Part shown: positions 1 through 9,699 of the stretch, in pieces
How the letters are laid out: each line of letters starts with the position of its first letter
Numbering within the stretch: the first letter of the stretch is position 1
Origin: Campylobacter sp. RM12651
GTDB lineage: Bacteria > Campylobacterota > Campylobacteria > Campylobacterales > Campylobacteraceae
Reading direction: 5' to 3'
DNA length: 64,000 nucleotides
NCBI RefSeq assembly: GCF_022369475.1
Contig: NZ_CP059601.1
Span: 59,335 to 123,334, forward strand
Notes under the pieces: generated by a model
What the model was told of the DNA's origin: nothing
Seen by the model: the letters and a program-made list of their open reading frames with translations, nothing else
The model's database searches: none
Position numbers and translations under genes: made by a program

Positions 1-1
1 A

Positions 2-1504
2 GAAGCTTCTTTACCACAATCAGAAAATAAGCAAATAATAGAAGAAGAGCAAAAAGAATTTAGGGAAGAAGAGCCTTTTGGAGATTTTGATGCAACTATA
101 ACAAAAGATTTTGATTATCCTGAAACTTATGAAGAACAAATTGGAGATTTTGATGCAACTATAACAAAAGATTTTGATTATCCTGAAACTTATGAAGAAC
201 AAATTGGAGATTTTGATGCAACTATAACAAAAGATTTTGATTATCCTGAAACTTATGAAGAACAAATACCGCAAGAAGAAAAAACAAATGAATTAAAACA
301 AGGAAATACATTTATTAACGAAACAAACTTGGATGAAGATAAGTATAAAGACGAATATAATAAACAAAATGCTTTAGAAAACTTGAATGAATTAGAAAAT
401 AAATTAATAGAAAAAGATAATATTATTGCAAAATTAAAGGTTCAACTTAAACTTTTAGAAACTGATGAGCGTATTAAAAATATAGAAAATGAATATTTTA
501 AGCTTGGTGAGAGTTTAAAAACGGAAATAAAAATTAAAAATGATGATATTAAAGAATTAAGGCATCAATTAGCAGAAAAAAATATAAGTTTAGAAAATAT
601 AAGACATGAGTTAGAAAGTATAAAAAATAAAAATGAAGAATTAAAAACCTCATCAAATACTAACGAGGAAAGTATAGAAATACATTTCGCTAACTTTTTA
701 AAACTTTATATTAATATCCCACTAAACAAGGATGAATATAGTAAGAATATCTATTTATTAAGCTTAATTTCTTGTGCTTCAAAGTCAGATGATGATATTT
801 TAAATAATTATATTGATTTTATGCTGGAAAAAAATAAATTAGATATTAATAAATTTGTAGATGAATATTCTAGTTTTCTTAAGAAGTTAGATATTAAAGA
901 TAAGAGAGGTTTAGAAAGAGCCTTAAAAACAACCAAAAGTGATGCTAGAGCTGGTCTTTTATCTATGCTGGATTTTTTTAAAGATTGCTTTGAGTATGAT
1001 GAAATAGATATTAAAGAAGCTAAAATAAATAAAGTTTCCGATATCTCTACAAAAAAAGAAATAGAAAAAAGTGAGAGTACTCAAAATATCACCAAAAATA
1101 ATATAGGGCTATTAGATAAAATTTTAAATAAGTTTGATTTTAAAAGCAAAAATAAAAAAATTAGTGAAGGCAAACATGTAAGTATGATTTTTGAAGTTCT
1201 GATAGATAAACCATATTATAATAAAAATATTATAAGTGCTATTACCAAAGAAGTTGTCGGCGTAGTAGCCGAAGTTTTGGAAAAAAATAAAACAAGTTTT
1301 CAAAACCTAGCAGTCAATACTCCTAATTTAAAAGAACAAAAAGAAGAATCTAAGAAAAAAGATTTTATAGTTTTAAAATATGAATTATTGATAGTAGTTT
1401 ATAAAGATATGCTTGTATATGAGAAATTTAATAATATTTTCCAAAAAGAGCTAAAAAAAATCAGATTTGATGTAAGATTTATTGAAAGTGTATTTCACTC
1501 GTAG
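2..1504 (+). CDS. Unknown acidic coiled-coil protein, 5' end outside window
   Basis: The frame is open from base 2 with no stop, so the gene begins before the window; the TTG at 329 is probably internal. The visible part starts Glu-rich, then has three copies of a 21-residue unit (GDFDATITKDF, then DYPETYEEQI), then a long charged coiled coil (about codons 115-220), then a mostly helical region rich in Lys and Asn. No signal peptide or catalytic motif can be seen, although the true N-terminus is missing. The next gene starts 8 bp downstream, so the two are probably one operon. I do not recognise the family. The coiled coil and acidic repeats suggest a structural or scaffolding role, but this is only inference. 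Confidence 0.75.
   Translation, partial: EASLPQSENKQIIEEEQKEFREEEPFGDFDATITKDFDYPETYEEQIGDFDATITKDFDYPETYEEQIGDFDATITKDFDYPETYEEQIPQEEKTNELKQGNTFINETNLDEDKYKDEYNKQNALENLNELENKLIEKDNIIAKLKVQLKLLETDERIKNIENEYFKLGESLKTEIKIKNDDIKELRHQLAEKNISLENIRHELESIKNKNEELKTSSNTNEESIEIHFANFLKLYINIPLNKDEYSKNIYLLSLISCASKSDDDILNNYIDFMLEKNKLDINKFVDEYSSFLKKLDIKDKRGLERALKTTKSDARAGLLSMLDFFKDCFEYDEIDIKEAKINKVSDISTKKEIEKSESTQNITKNNIGLLDKILNKFDFKSKNKKISEGKHVSMIFEVLIDKPYYNKNIISAITKEVVGVVAEVLEKNKTSFQNLAVNTPNLKEQKEESKKKDFIVLKYELLIVVYKDMLVYEKFNNIFQKELKKIRFDVRFIESVFHS
80..268 (+). repeat. Three tandem 63-bp in-frame repeats
   Basis: Units start at 80, 143 and 206 and are identical except at the last codon of the third copy (ata instead of att). 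Each encodes 21 acidic residues, so copy number can change by slippage or recombination without shifting the frame. Confidence 0.95.
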
Positions 1505-1512
1505 GATATATA

Positions 1513-3414
1513 ATGTTTGTAGGTTTAAAAGGAAACTCATTTTTTGATGAAGATTTTTTTAATGAACTAGATTTTTTAAAAAAAGATTTTTTGTTTAATG
1601 GCGATTTGTTGTCTTTTACAGAAATACTAGATTTAGATTATTCTAATATTATTAAAATAATAATTAATTTTATTAAAAATGATTTTTCAAATTATCAAGA
1701 TAATAAAAATGAAAAATTAATATTTTTCAAGAACCATTTTTTTATTCCTGGAGCAAATTTTAATAAAAAAAATCTAGTTAATTTTCTTAACAATGAAGAT
1801 TTAAAGGAATTGCTTAATTTTAATGAGTTTTCCCAAAAAAACGATATAATACTTTCTACGATTACTGATTTTAAAAGCTTTAAAGAAATTTGTAAAGATT
1901 TTAAAACTAGTCTTGGGGACGATTTAGTATTTAAAGAATTTGGAAAAAATTGTTTCTTTTATGTTGTGGCAATAAATAACTTAAAAAAACAGATAAAAGA
2001 CTTTGCTGAAGAAAATAAAACTAAATACGATGATGAGGTTTATACATTTTACGATTATTATAAAAACTTTATCCGAGTAAAAGGGTTAAGATTTTTATTT
2101 ATTGTAGATGATGATTTAAGTGATATTTTCAAGTTAAATACATATTTTAAACGTGAAGAAACAAGTTTTAATATACTATATTCTCAAAATGTTTTAATTA
2201 AGGATTTTTTTAAAGATGAAGAAGACCTTAAAAATTCAATATCTAATTTAGGTTTTGATATAGAGACCTATAATATTGAAATTGGAAAGTTTTTAGAACC
2301 TGATTGTTTTTGGACTTTTAATGATTTAATTGAATATCTAAAATATTTATATGATAGAAAAATTAGAATTATAAGCCACGATAATTTTAGTGATTTTTTT
2401 GATTTTTGCTATTTAAATAAAGATACTAATAATATTGATATACTATACAGAAGCTTTATTCAATCCAAAGAAGAAAATATATTGATTTTTACTAAGATTG
2501 ATGAAAATGCTAAGCAAAAAAAAGAAATTTACTTAGACGATTTTAAAAATGAAATATTTTTTAAGAGCCTATTTAAACTGGGGGTAGCTTTATTAGCTAA
2601 CTTTGATAAAGAAGAGTATCTAAAAAAAACAAAACCATTTGAAGCAATTATCCCTGCAGCTTTATTTTTAAACTTTAGGGAGCAATTCAATAACTTTTTA
2701 AGTGAGATTGATATAAATATAAGTATTTTAAATACCACAGTTCAAAAAAGTATTGAAGATATGTTTTTAAGTTTTAATTATTTAGTAGAAAAAGATATGG
2801 AAAAAGATGATTATCAAAAAATGACTTATGAAAATTTTAAAAATACATACTTAAGTAGTAAGTTATTTGATACTAAAATAATATATTTTGTTTTTAATGA
2901 AACATTTTATTGGAAAGTTTTAACTCCTAAGAATTTTATATCTCTTTTAATTTTAAGTAGTGGTTTTAAATCAATTACAGAACTTAAAAATGAATATATA
3001 GATATTTTTCTTGTGAAATCAGATGAAACAAATTTTTCAGAAAATATAGTAAATAATAAAAATGCAAATAATTTTTTACAAAAAATATTATTATTTATAA
3101 AAAAAATATTTAATAAAAATAAAAAAATAATCAGAAAAAATAATACAATAAAAAATAATTCAGAAAAATTAAAATCTATAAAAATGATAGAGGTTGATAC
3201 TTTTAAAAGTTTAGATTTTTATAACTCCAACGATACTAGAAAACTAAAAGGATATTATAAAAGAAAGTATCTACTTTCTTTACAAGAAGGTTTAGAAGAT
3301 ACTGACGAAACAGGGGGTCAAGGCGGAGTTGCAGGAGGGATTAATGTAACTAAAAGAATAGACAAAAATACATATAAACAGCAAAAACATGTCTTTAAAT
3401 TACATCAGAAATAA
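1513..3414 (+). CDS. Unknown 633-aa protein
   Basis: The gene follows the coiled-coil gene by 8 bp, with AGGATATATA before the ATG. The protein is rich in Phe, Asp, Asn and Lys. A very basic stretch (about residues 520-555) comes before a Gly-rich tail containing TGGQGGVAGG, and the last residues are basic. No transmembrane segment, P-loop or catalytic signature was found. It ends 17 bp before the convergent initiator-like gene. I do not recognise the family. The basic tail could bind nucleic acid, but nothing in the sequence proves it. Confidence 0.75.
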   Translation: MFVGLKGNSFFDEDFFNELDFLKKDFLFNGDLLSFTEILDLDYSNIIKIIINFIKNDFSNYQDNKNEKLIFFKNHFFIPGANFNKKNLVNFLNNEDLKELLNFNEFSQKNDIILSTITDFKSFKEICKDFKTSLGDDLVFKEFGKNCFFYVVAINNLKKQIKDFAEENKTKYDDEVYTFYDYYKNFIRVKGLRFLFIVDDDLSDIFKLNTYFKREETSFNILYSQNVLIKDFFKDEEDLKNSISNLGFDIETYNIEIGKFLEPDCFWTFNDLIEYLKYLYDRKIRIISHDNFSDFFDFCYLNKDTNNIDILYRSFIQSKEENILIFTKIDENAKQKKEIYLDDFKNEIFFKSLFKLGVALLANFDKEEYLKKTKPFEAIIPAALFLNFREQFNNFLSEIDINISILNTTVQKSIEDMFLSFNYLVEKDMEKDDYQKMTYENFKNTYLSSKLFDTKIIYFVFNETFYWKVLTPKNFISLLILSSGFKSITELKNEYIDIFLVKSDETNFSENIVNNKNANNFLQKILLFIKKIFNKNKKIIRKNNTIKNNSEKLKSIKMIEVDTFKSLDFYNSNDTRKLKGYYKRKYLLSLQEGLEDTDETGGQGGVAGGINVTKRIDKNTYKQQKHVFKLHQK

Positions 3415-3431
3415 GTCTATATAATTATTTG

Positions 3432-4460
3432 CTAGATATACTTATTAACATCTATTTTTTGCAAAACATGATATGTTTGTAATGGTTTTTTTGGGTCTTC
3501 TTTTGGTGTGATTCTTATAAATGATTGTGATAATATTTTTTCATAAATATATTTCAACGATTTTTTAGAACTAATATTAAAATTACCATCATCAAAAATA
3601 TGCAGTCTTGACTGATAAATAATATATTTTTTTCCAAAAAATTGCTTTTTGTCATAGTTGTATAATCTATAATATGTTTCATTATTTTCAGAATAAGTGT
3701 AAAAGTCTGGGTTTTTATATAAATTCAAAATTTTATTGATATATTTTTCATCATCAGATGATATTTTATAAACAGCTTCATTATCTTTATCTGCAATTGT
3801 AAAATTTATTTCAAAAAATTTTTCATCTTTTTCCTTACATCTATTTAATACAATAGCTTCAAAATATAACCTATCTTTTTTAGCATCAATATATGTCGTA
3901 TCTAATAATGTCTTTATAGCATTTCTAACTACTCTATAAGCATTATTATTAGCATAGTTATCTAAAGATAAATATGCTAAGAGTTCATCTATTTTTACTC
4001 TAAATGAATTGGTGTTTATTTTTTTTTGTTTTAGAATTAATTTAAATATTTTTTTTGCAAAACCACTCTTTAATGCAAAATAAAATTTTAATTCCCTTTC
4101 GCTTATTTGTCCGTATTCGCACTTAAAATATTCCTTTACTAACCTAAAATTATCAATATTTATAAAAAACAATATTTCTTGTTCTTCGATATTTTTTACA
4201 TCTTTGTTGATTTTTATTGAACTAAACAAAGACGCACAAATAAAATCCTTATTTTTATTGAATATGTATTTGATATTCAATAACATTTCCAATTCATTTA
4301 GTGATACAACAATGTTGGATTGTTTTGATAAATTCAATACATCTTTTAGCTTTATGTTTATGCAATTAGTATTATCAAGATTGTTGTTTATAATATAAAA
4401 AATAAAATCAATAAAAAAAGCATTTTGCTCTATTTTAAACATATCTAAATTTAAGTTCAT
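3432..4460 (-). CDS. Initiator-like protein, second gene of replication operon 1
   Basis: The 342-aa protein is encoded 14 bp downstream of the Rep_3-type initiator on the same strand, so the two are probably co-transcribed. Its layout recalls the tandem winged-helix initiators: a helical N-terminal half, then a stretch about residues 125-200 with the pattern of a second winged helix (FALKSGFAKKIFKLILKQKK, then IDELLAYLSL). It is clearly diverged from its neighbour, and only a weak family resemblance is visible by eye. It could be a co-initiator, a copy-control factor or a decayed second initiator. Conserved length and codon use argue against a pseudogene. RBS AAAGGAAACG precedes the ATG. Confidence 0.6.
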   Translation of the reverse strand: MNLNLDMFKIEQNAFFIDFIFYIINNNLDNTNCINIKLKDVLNLSKQSNIVVSLNELEMLLNIKYIFNKNKDFICASLFSSIKINKDVKNIEEQEILFFINIDNFRLVKEYFKCEYGQISERELKFYFALKSGFAKKIFKLILKQKKINTNSFRVKIDELLAYLSLDNYANNNAYRVVRNAIKTLLDTTYIDAKKDRLYFEAIVLNRCKEKDEKFFEINFTIADKDNEAVYKISSDDEKYINKILNLYKNPDFYTYSENNETYYRLYNYDKKQFFGKKYIIYQSRLHIFDDGNFNISSKKSLKYIYEKILSQSFIRITPKEDPKKPLQTYHVLQKIDVNKYI

Positions 4461-4474
4461 TCGTTTCCTTTAAA

Positions 4475-5650
4475 TCAATCAATATTTTCTATACCTGCAA
4501 AAAAACTAGTAATTAATCTAACTTTTTCTTTTTTTAATTTACTAGGTATGCTTAAAAAATCATTAAGCTGTTCCACTTGCGTGAGTGTATAGGCATTTTT
4601 AATTAAAAAGCTATACAAATCTTTATGGCTTTCAAAATCTTTTGAACTACCAATAGCGAAACTAATTTGCTTATCTGTTTTGGTTAATCCAAAAAGGTCA
4701 GAAAACAAATATTCTTCAAAATTATATATTTTTAAATCTTTATTATAATCTGAAAATTCATAAAAAATATTTTGCTTACTTGTGTGACGTATAAAAATAC
4801 GGTTCTTTTTAAAGAAGTTTAATAGCAAATCGTTATAATTTGTTATATTCGCACTAATAGAGCTTACTTTTCTACTTGCAATTGATTTTTTTGCAACAAT
4901 ATTAAAAATACATTTAATGTGAGAATATTTACGTCTATCTTTTTTATCTTTTATGAATACAATATCAAGATAGCTAAATAATTTCTCTTTCTTGTTGTTA
5001 TATATAATTTCTATTTCTTTTAATTCATCTATGCTTTGTTTTAAAATTTTATTAAAATCTCTTGTATTTGTGTTTTCTAATCCTAAATAACTTTTTAATT
5101 TATCAATATCGCTAACAAAAAAACCTGTATCTTGAAATCTTTTTAATAATCTAAATAAATGTTTGCTATATGTTTTTTGAAATTTTTTAAAAATATCTAA
5201 TTCAAACGTTGTATATTCACTTTCAAGATTATTTACAAGATATGTAAAAATTTCACTACTTTTTATTTTAAGTGTTTCTAAAGAATTAGTTTTTTCATCA
5301 AAAATAATTTCTAAAACTTCAAATATATTGTAGATACCAATAAATTTTTTATTATTAGGTAATTTTTTAACTTGAGTAAAATCTAATTTAAATATATTTT
5401 CTCTAAATCTTGTTAGAATATCTAATATTCTAACATTACCCCTATTGCTAGAACCGAAAAAATTTTTTACTTCAGCCGAATCAAAAACCAATAAGCTATT
5501 GCCTTTGTCCTTCATCTTATAAATCAAAGAAAAAAACAAATTTAATTCTAATGAAGACAATCCTGATAGATTTAACATATATAAATCATTATCATACGCT
5601 ACATAATCAATTTTATCGTCTAGATTAATTATATTATTATAATTTGACAT
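4475..5650 (-). CDS. Plasmid replication initiator, Rep_3/RepB type (origin 1)
   Basis: The 391-aa protein has the two-winged-helix layout of iteron-binding initiators. The first domain (about residues 20-125) begins around LSSLELNLFFSLIYKMKDKG. The second (about 140-255) contains the typical YTTFELDIFKKFQKTYSKHL, then FRLLKRFQDTGFF and KLKSYLGL. Proteins of this family bind iterons as monomers to open the origin and repress their own promoter as dimers. Six 22-bp iterons lie upstream (5746-6390), and a 10-bp inverted repeat (5680-5714) next to a TATTAT -10 box probably forms the autoregulatory operator. RBS AAAGGATAAAA precedes the ATG. It is a distant relative of the initiator at 11611. Confidence 0.85.
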   Translation of the reverse strand: MSNYNNIINLDDKIDYVAYDNDLYMLNLSGLSSLELNLFFSLIYKMKDKGNSLLVFDSAEVKNFFGSSNRGNVRILDILTRFRENIFKLDFTQVKKLPNNKKFIGIYNIFEVLEIIFDEKTNSLETLKIKSSEIFTYLVNNLESEYTTFELDIFKKFQKTYSKHLFRLLKRFQDTGFFVSDIDKLKSYLGLENTNTRDFNKILKQSIDELKEIEIIYNNKKEKLFSYLDIVFIKDKKDRRKYSHIKCIFNIVAKKSIASRKVSSISANITNYNDLLLNFFKKNRIFIRHTSKQNIFYEFSDYNKDLKIYNFEEYLFSDLFGLTKTDKQISFAIGSSKDFESHKDLYSFLIKNAYTLTQVEQLNDFLSIPSKLKKEKVRLITSFFAGIENID

Positions 5651-5669
5651 TTTTATCCTTTATGAATAA

Positions 5670-5714
5670 ATAATATCACAAAATGATAAAAATATTTTTA
5701 AAAATTATCATTTT
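5670..5714 (-). promoter_or_regulatory. Promoter and inverted-repeat operator of initiator 1
   Basis: On the minus strand a TATTAT box (plus-strand 5670-5675) with an upstream TGTGA lies 19 bp before the initiator start. The inverted repeat AAAATGATAA / TTATCATTTT (5680-5689 and 5705-5714) sits directly upstream, as expected for an initiator dimer operator. Confidence 0.5.
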
Positions 5715-5745
5715 TAAAAAAGTATTAAAATAATTATCTTTATTT

Positions 5746-6390
5746 TTGTTACATTTAACCCACCTAATTTTAAAATTAAAAAACTAAAACATCCTATCCA
5801 CAGGCTTTATATTCTTATTACTTTACTACTGATAACTTTTAAAAATAAAATTATCTTTATTTTTGTTACATTTAACCCACCTAATTTTAAAAAAATATTC
5901 CAAAAAATTACAAAAATATAAAACTGCCAAAAATAGAGTTTTTATTGCTCTTTTTTGATTAAAAAATGAATATAAAATAGGTTTAAAATTTTGATAACTT
6001 TTAGAAAAATATTTATCCTTATTTTGTTACAAATTACCCACCTAAAGAAGCTAATTACCTTATTGTATAGGGGTTTATAAAAATATGTTTATGAGTTAAA
6101 TTTACCACTAAAATATTTGTTTGGTTATTAGTTTTAAAATATATTTTGTGCTTTTTTGATTAATTTTTATTCTGTGTTATATTTAAATAAATAGAAAATA
6201 GTATTTTTTGCTTATATAATAGATATTTTAGCTTATTTTATAGTTACAATTCTTTTTTATGATAAAATAGGCATTTTAGGGCGGTTTTTCTATGATAAAC
6301 GAAAATAAAAAAATTATCCTTATTTTGTTACAAATTACCCACCTAATTGTTACAAATTACCCACCTAATTGTTACAAATTACCCACCTAA
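5746..6390 (+). repeat. Six 22-bp iterons of origin 1
   Basis: All are in one orientation. Two copies (5746-5767, 5863-5884) read TTGTTACATTTAACCCACC then TAA. Four copies (6024-6045, 6325-6346, 6347-6368, 6369-6390) read TTGTTACAAATTACCCACC then TAA. The last three abut perfectly. Longer flanking matches (for example 6013-6045 versus 6314-6346) show duplication of the surrounding block as well. They are the likely binding sites of the initiator at 4475-5650. Confidence 0.9.
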
Positions 6391-6696
6391 TTTTGTCTAA
6401 TAATTCGACTGTATAAATAAAATAGAATTGGGAAAAATATTAAAATTTTTTTAAAATAAGGTCAAGTACAATTTTAACACTAAAAATAATATACTAAGTA
6501 TTTTATTTTTATAATAAAATTTTATCAAAGCACCTAGATTGAATGCAAATATTAATATCCAACTTATTGAATTAAAGTCATTTGAGTTAGGAATTAACTT
6601 ATTAAACTATAAACAAGAAACCTTTTAAACTAGCTAAAATATCTAATTTTATAAAATACACATTTCTAAATCTAAACATTAGCAAATTGATATATC

Positions 6697-7515
6697 TCAC
6701 TTCTCAGATTTTTCTTTTAAAACATATTCAATTAATTGCTTAACAGTTTTTAAATCTTGTTTTGGAAAAAGACTAGAAATAGTTATTTGTCCAACATTAC
6801 ATTTAAATGTTTGATTAATCTTATGCCACAGTTTATCTTTTGATAAATGTTTATTGGTATTGTATATTTCAAAAATAACATCTTTTTTACAATAATCTAT
6901 TACATCATCAAAGCTATTACAATTATTAATAAAAGAAAATACTTGTGACAATTTTTGATTATGTAAATTAGGAATTCTTATCTTAATATTTTCAATAAAT
7001 TTATTTTTACCAATTTTTAATTCTAAAACTTTTCTATATTCTTCTTTAATAATATCATCTTTTTGTGCATTAGTTAATAATAAAGAATAAGAGGTATCGT
7101 CTGAACCAATAGTTTGGGTATTAATTTCTTTAAAAGCATCATCTATATTTGATTTTAAATTTAAAACAGTTAATTTAATACCTTGTTCTTTTATAAAATA
7201 ACATAAATCAATAAAATCTGTATCTCCAGAAAATAAATAAATATGTTTTAAATTTTTATTTTGAAATATATGAGAATAGGCATACCTTAATAATACAAAA
7301 TCTGCATTATTCTTTTTATTTTTTTGATGAAAAACTTGAATTGGCTTTATATTATATTCATAAAATAAATTTGATGCAACATTTTTACTATGAATAGTAA
7401 AATCACAAAAAGCATATGCTTTATACTCACATTTGATATTTTTTATTTCTTCAATTGCATATTTTAAACTAATATTTTCTAAATCTATTAAGACTAAAAC
7501 CTCGTTAGATTGCAT
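6697..7515 (-). CDS. NYN-domain protein (PIN-like ribonuclease fold)
   Basis: The 272-aa protein has the three acidic clusters of NYN (LabA/DUF88) domains: LIDLENIS (Asp11, Asn14), KNNADFVLL (Asp72) and LFSGDTDF (Asp98, Asp100). Family members fold like PIN nucleases and are metal-dependent RNases or RNA-processing factors. The C-terminal part (about 170-272) resembles the helical tail found after many NYN domains, with IRIPNLHNQKLSQVFSFINN. RBS GGAGG lies before the ATG. It sits alone between origin 1 and the + strand array, so a role in RNA turnover or copy control is possible but unproven. Confidence 0.8.
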   Translation of the reverse strand: MQSNEVLVLIDLENISLKYAIEEIKNIKCEYKAYAFCDFTIHSKNVASNLFYEYNIKPIQVFHQKNKKNNADFVLLRYAYSHIFQNKNLKHIYLFSGDTDFIDLCYFIKEQGIKLTVLNLKSNIDDAFKEINTQTIGSDDTSYSLLLTNAQKDDIIKEEYRKVLELKIGKNKFIENIKIRIPNLHNQKLSQVFSFINNCNSFDDVIDYCKKDVIFEIYNTNKHLSKDKLWHKINQTFKCNVGQITISSLFPKQDLKTVKQLIEYVLKEKSEK

Positions 7516-7584
7516 AATACCTCCATAAAATTTAAAATAATAATATCAAAATATCATCCTAACTTTAATTATAGCTTTAAATTA

Positions 7585-7610
7585 AAACGCTTAAAAATTT
7601 CCTTTATATT
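7585..7610 (+). promoter_or_regulatory. ACGCTTAAAA array promoter element, copy 1
   Basis: AAACGCTTAAAAATTTCC followed by TTTATATT, 51 nt before the ATG at 7636. First member of the 30-copy family. Confidence 0.75.
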
Positions 7611-7635
7611 TAAAAAAATAATTAAGGAGATTTTG

Positions 7636-8385
7636 ATGGCAAACAGATGTAGAATTTTAATGATTGAGAAAAAAGATGAGGATACTTTAGTTTTAAAAAA
7701 TTTTTACTCTCATTTAGGCGGGAGCAATTATTTTATTGAACCTGCTCTTTTGGTAGCAAAAAATTTAAAATTAGATTTTTATGATTTTTACAAAATGTAT
7801 GAAAAAGCACACGGTAGTGATTTCTATAATGAGTTTAAAACCTCTGCTGTATTTAATCTCGATGAAGTTAGAGAAGAGTATTCGGTGGGTGATAATGGTA
7901 TTTATATAATTAATAAAGAATATGACTTAATATGCAAAATTGATACAAATGATTTAGATGAAATAATTCCTAATGATATTTTTATCAATAATATGAAAAA
8001 TTTCATTAATAGTAATAAAATAAACATAGATATAGAATCTATAAAATTACCCAAAAAAATAAAAAGAGAACAAGCAGAAAAAGTAAAATATGCTACGAAT
8101 GCAATTTTGGAAAAATTAGTGCTTACTGAGCCTGATTTGAAAAAATATATTAAAAGTGCAATTTTGGAAAAATTTAAAAATAAAAATATTCCTTTAGAAT
8201 GCTTAAACCCTATTAGTATAAACAATACTAAATATGATTATAAAAGAATTAAAAAAGATTCATTCTTTTTAGACGTTTTTGAACCTAAATATGTTAATGG
8301 AAGACATTTTACAGATATAAAACACACATATATTGTTTATTATGATTTTATGAATATTTATAATTTACTTAAAATGGTAAGTTAA
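7636..8385 (+). CDS. Unknown 249-aa protein, first gene of the array
   Basis: The start at 7636 was chosen because AAGGAGA lies just before it and the promoter element 51 nt upstream; the frame is open further upstream but without an RBS. The protein has a compact N-terminal region (MANRCRILMIEKKDED) and a middle rich in Lys and Ile. No transmembrane segment or known motif is visible. The length and regular composition look like a functional gene. A strong hairpin follows the stop codon at 8384-8416. Function unknown. Confidence 0.75.
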   Translation: MANRCRILMIEKKDEDTLVLKNFYSHLGGSNYFIEPALLVAKNLKLDFYDFYKMYEKAHGSDFYNEFKTSAVFNLDEVREEYSVGDNGIYIINKEYDLICKIDTNDLDEIIPNDIFINNMKNFINSNKINIDIESIKLPKKIKREQAEKVKYATNAILEKLVLTEPDLKKYIKSAILEKFKNKNIPLECLNPISINNTKYDYKRIKKDSFFLDVFEPKYVNGRHFTDIKHTYIVYYDFMNIYNLLKMVS

Positions 8386-8416
8386 AAATTAGTAGGGTTT
8401 TATCCTACTAATTTTT
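8384..8416 (+). terminator. Perfect 13-bp hairpin after the 7636 gene
   Basis: Arms AAAAATTAGTAGG and CCTACTAATTTTT with a 7-nt loop; the right arm ends in a T-run, as in a Rho-independent terminator. The next promoter element starts 9 nt later. Confidence 0.8.
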
Positions 8417-8425
8417 AAAAAACAA

Positions 8426-8451
8426 AAACGCTTAAAAATTTTTTTTATATT
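8426..8451 (+). promoter_or_regulatory. Array promoter element, copy 2
   Basis: AAACGCTTAAAAATTTTTTT then TATATT, 54 nt before the ATG at 8480. Confidence 0.8.
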
Positions 8452-8479
8452 AATTCAAAATTATTTAAGGAAGTAAAAA

Positions 8480-9232
8480 ATGATTAAAAGTAGATTTAAT
8501 ACATTGGTTATGAAAAAAGAAATTGATAAGTATGATAAGAATTTATTTTTAGATATAACTTTAAAAACTCCATTAAATGTAGATGAAGTTTTAAAAATTG
8601 CTAAAACGATAGGTTTTAACTTTCAAGAATTTCATTGTATGGAACAAATATGCGAAATAGTAACTTATTTTCGTGTTGAAACCACATCAAAAGAAGAAAT
8701 AAAAGAATATTTAAAGCAACTCAAAAAATTTTCAGATAGATTGGATGAAGAGATACACTATTCTTTAATGAGTATATTTTATTGGGATTATTTAGAGGAT
8801 ATATTTGGTAAAGAAATGGGGGATTTACGTAGTAAAATAACAAAATATTTTTTTCATACGCTTTGTAAAGAAGACTTAAAAACTCCCGAAGGTAAATTTT
8901 TAAAAGAAAAGGCAGTAAAAAATGATTTTAATTGGGATAAGACAATTAGGGAATGTTATTCTATATTGCCTGATTTTTCTTGGCAAGAACTATTGAAAAA
9001 AGAAAATTTATTAGTAGATGGAATAAAAGCTAAAGATGATGTTTATCTTTTAGTGGATTGTGAAGAGGCATTAGACGATACCTATATTGAAGAGTATTAT
9101 ATTAACAAACAAGTTGGCAAGGAAATTCAATTTAGAATACAAAAAAAGCTTATTGAGGTATGTCATAAATTAGATATTGAAATAAAAAATTATTTTGATA
9201 AAGAGTGGCTAAGAGAGTATTTATCAGCTTGA
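8480..9232 (+). CDS. Unknown 250-aa protein
   Basis: Start supported by AAGGAAG upstream. The protein is soluble, acidic and helical, with a Cys pair early on (HCMEQICEIV) and a conserved-looking aromatic cluster (FYWDYLEDIF). No family is recognised. It is the first gene after array element 2. The next gene, at 9325, has no element of its own and may share this transcript. Confidence 0.75.
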   Translation: MIKSRFNTLVMKKEIDKYDKNLFLDITLKTPLNVDEVLKIAKTIGFNFQEFHCMEQICEIVTYFRVETTSKEEIKEYLKQLKKFSDRLDEEIHYSLMSIFYWDYLEDIFGKEMGDLRSKITKYFFHTLCKEDLKTPEGKFLKEKAVKNDFNWDKTIRECYSILPDFSWQELLKKENLLVDGIKAKDDVYLLVDCEEALDDTYIEEYYINKQVGKEIQFRIQKKLIEVCHKLDIEIKNYFDKEWLREYLSA

Positions 9233-9247
9233 AAAGGGGAGGATTAT

Positions 9248-9271
9248 ATGCAATATTATTTAAAAAAATAA
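9248..9271 (+). other. Seven-codon micro-ORF with strong RBS
   Basis: GGGGAGG lies 6 nt before ATG, and the reading frame is MQYYLKK then stop. Such short frames with good Shine-Dalgarno sequences recur in this array (9679, 17358, 18175). It may be a leader peptide or the remnant of a deleted gene. Confidence 0.35.
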
Positions 9272-9324
9272 AAAAGAGAGAAATTAAACTGAAAATATCA
9301 AAAACAAAATTTAAGGAGAATTAA

Positions 9325-9675
9325 ATGTTTGATTTATTTATCAAATATCTACAGGATATGAAAGCAGATGAATGGGCAGGTTCAATGCAGGTTGTTTTTG
9401 CAGCGGGTTTTGGAGCGATACCTACTATAATTTTAACTATAATTATAATGGCTTGCATAATAAATACAAACAATATAAAAATACAAGCGATTTCGTTATT
9501 TGGTTTTAGTGCAATTGCTGTTTTAAATATACTCTCTTTTGCAGAATTAATGCACAAAGGTTATGTGTATGATGATTTAATACATTTTTTTAGGTATTTT
9601 TCAGCAATGGGATTGTTTGCAGGTTTAACTATGCTTAATATTGCAAGAATAATTGAAATTAAAAAAAAGAGGTGA
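9325..9675 (+). CDS. Small membrane protein, three predicted helices
   Basis: The 116-aa protein has hydrophobic segments at about residues 24-46, 54-73 and 88-108 and a basic C-terminal end (IEIKKKR). RBS AAGGAG lies before the ATG. There is no array element directly upstream, so it probably belongs to the 8480 unit. The downstream gene also encodes a membrane protein, and the two may work as a pair. No family is recognised. Confidence 0.7.
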   Translation: MFDLFIKYLQDMKADEWAGSMQVVFAAGFGAIPTIILTIIIMACIINTNNIKIQAISLFGFSAIAVLNILSFAELMHKGYVYDDLIHFFRYFSAMGLFAGLTMLNIARIIEIKKKR

Positions 9676-9699
9676 AAGATGAATAGTGTATGAATTTTT

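Larger units (their letters stand above)
5651..6696. other. Replication origin region 1, no genes
   Basis: About 1 kb without a credible gene between the initiator and the NYN gene. It holds six direct 22-bp iterons, a DnaA-box-like sequence (CTATCCACA at 5794-5802) and long A/T runs suited to strand opening. This is the usual composition of a theta-type iteron origin. The part from 6391 to 6696 shows nothing I can name beyond A/T-rich sequence. Confidence 0.8.

Noticed and set aside
6325..6390. Three regular 22-bp repeats as a mini CRISPR
   Set aside because: No spacers; identical units also occur singly at 6024 and in variant form at 5746 and 5863, as in an iteron origin.
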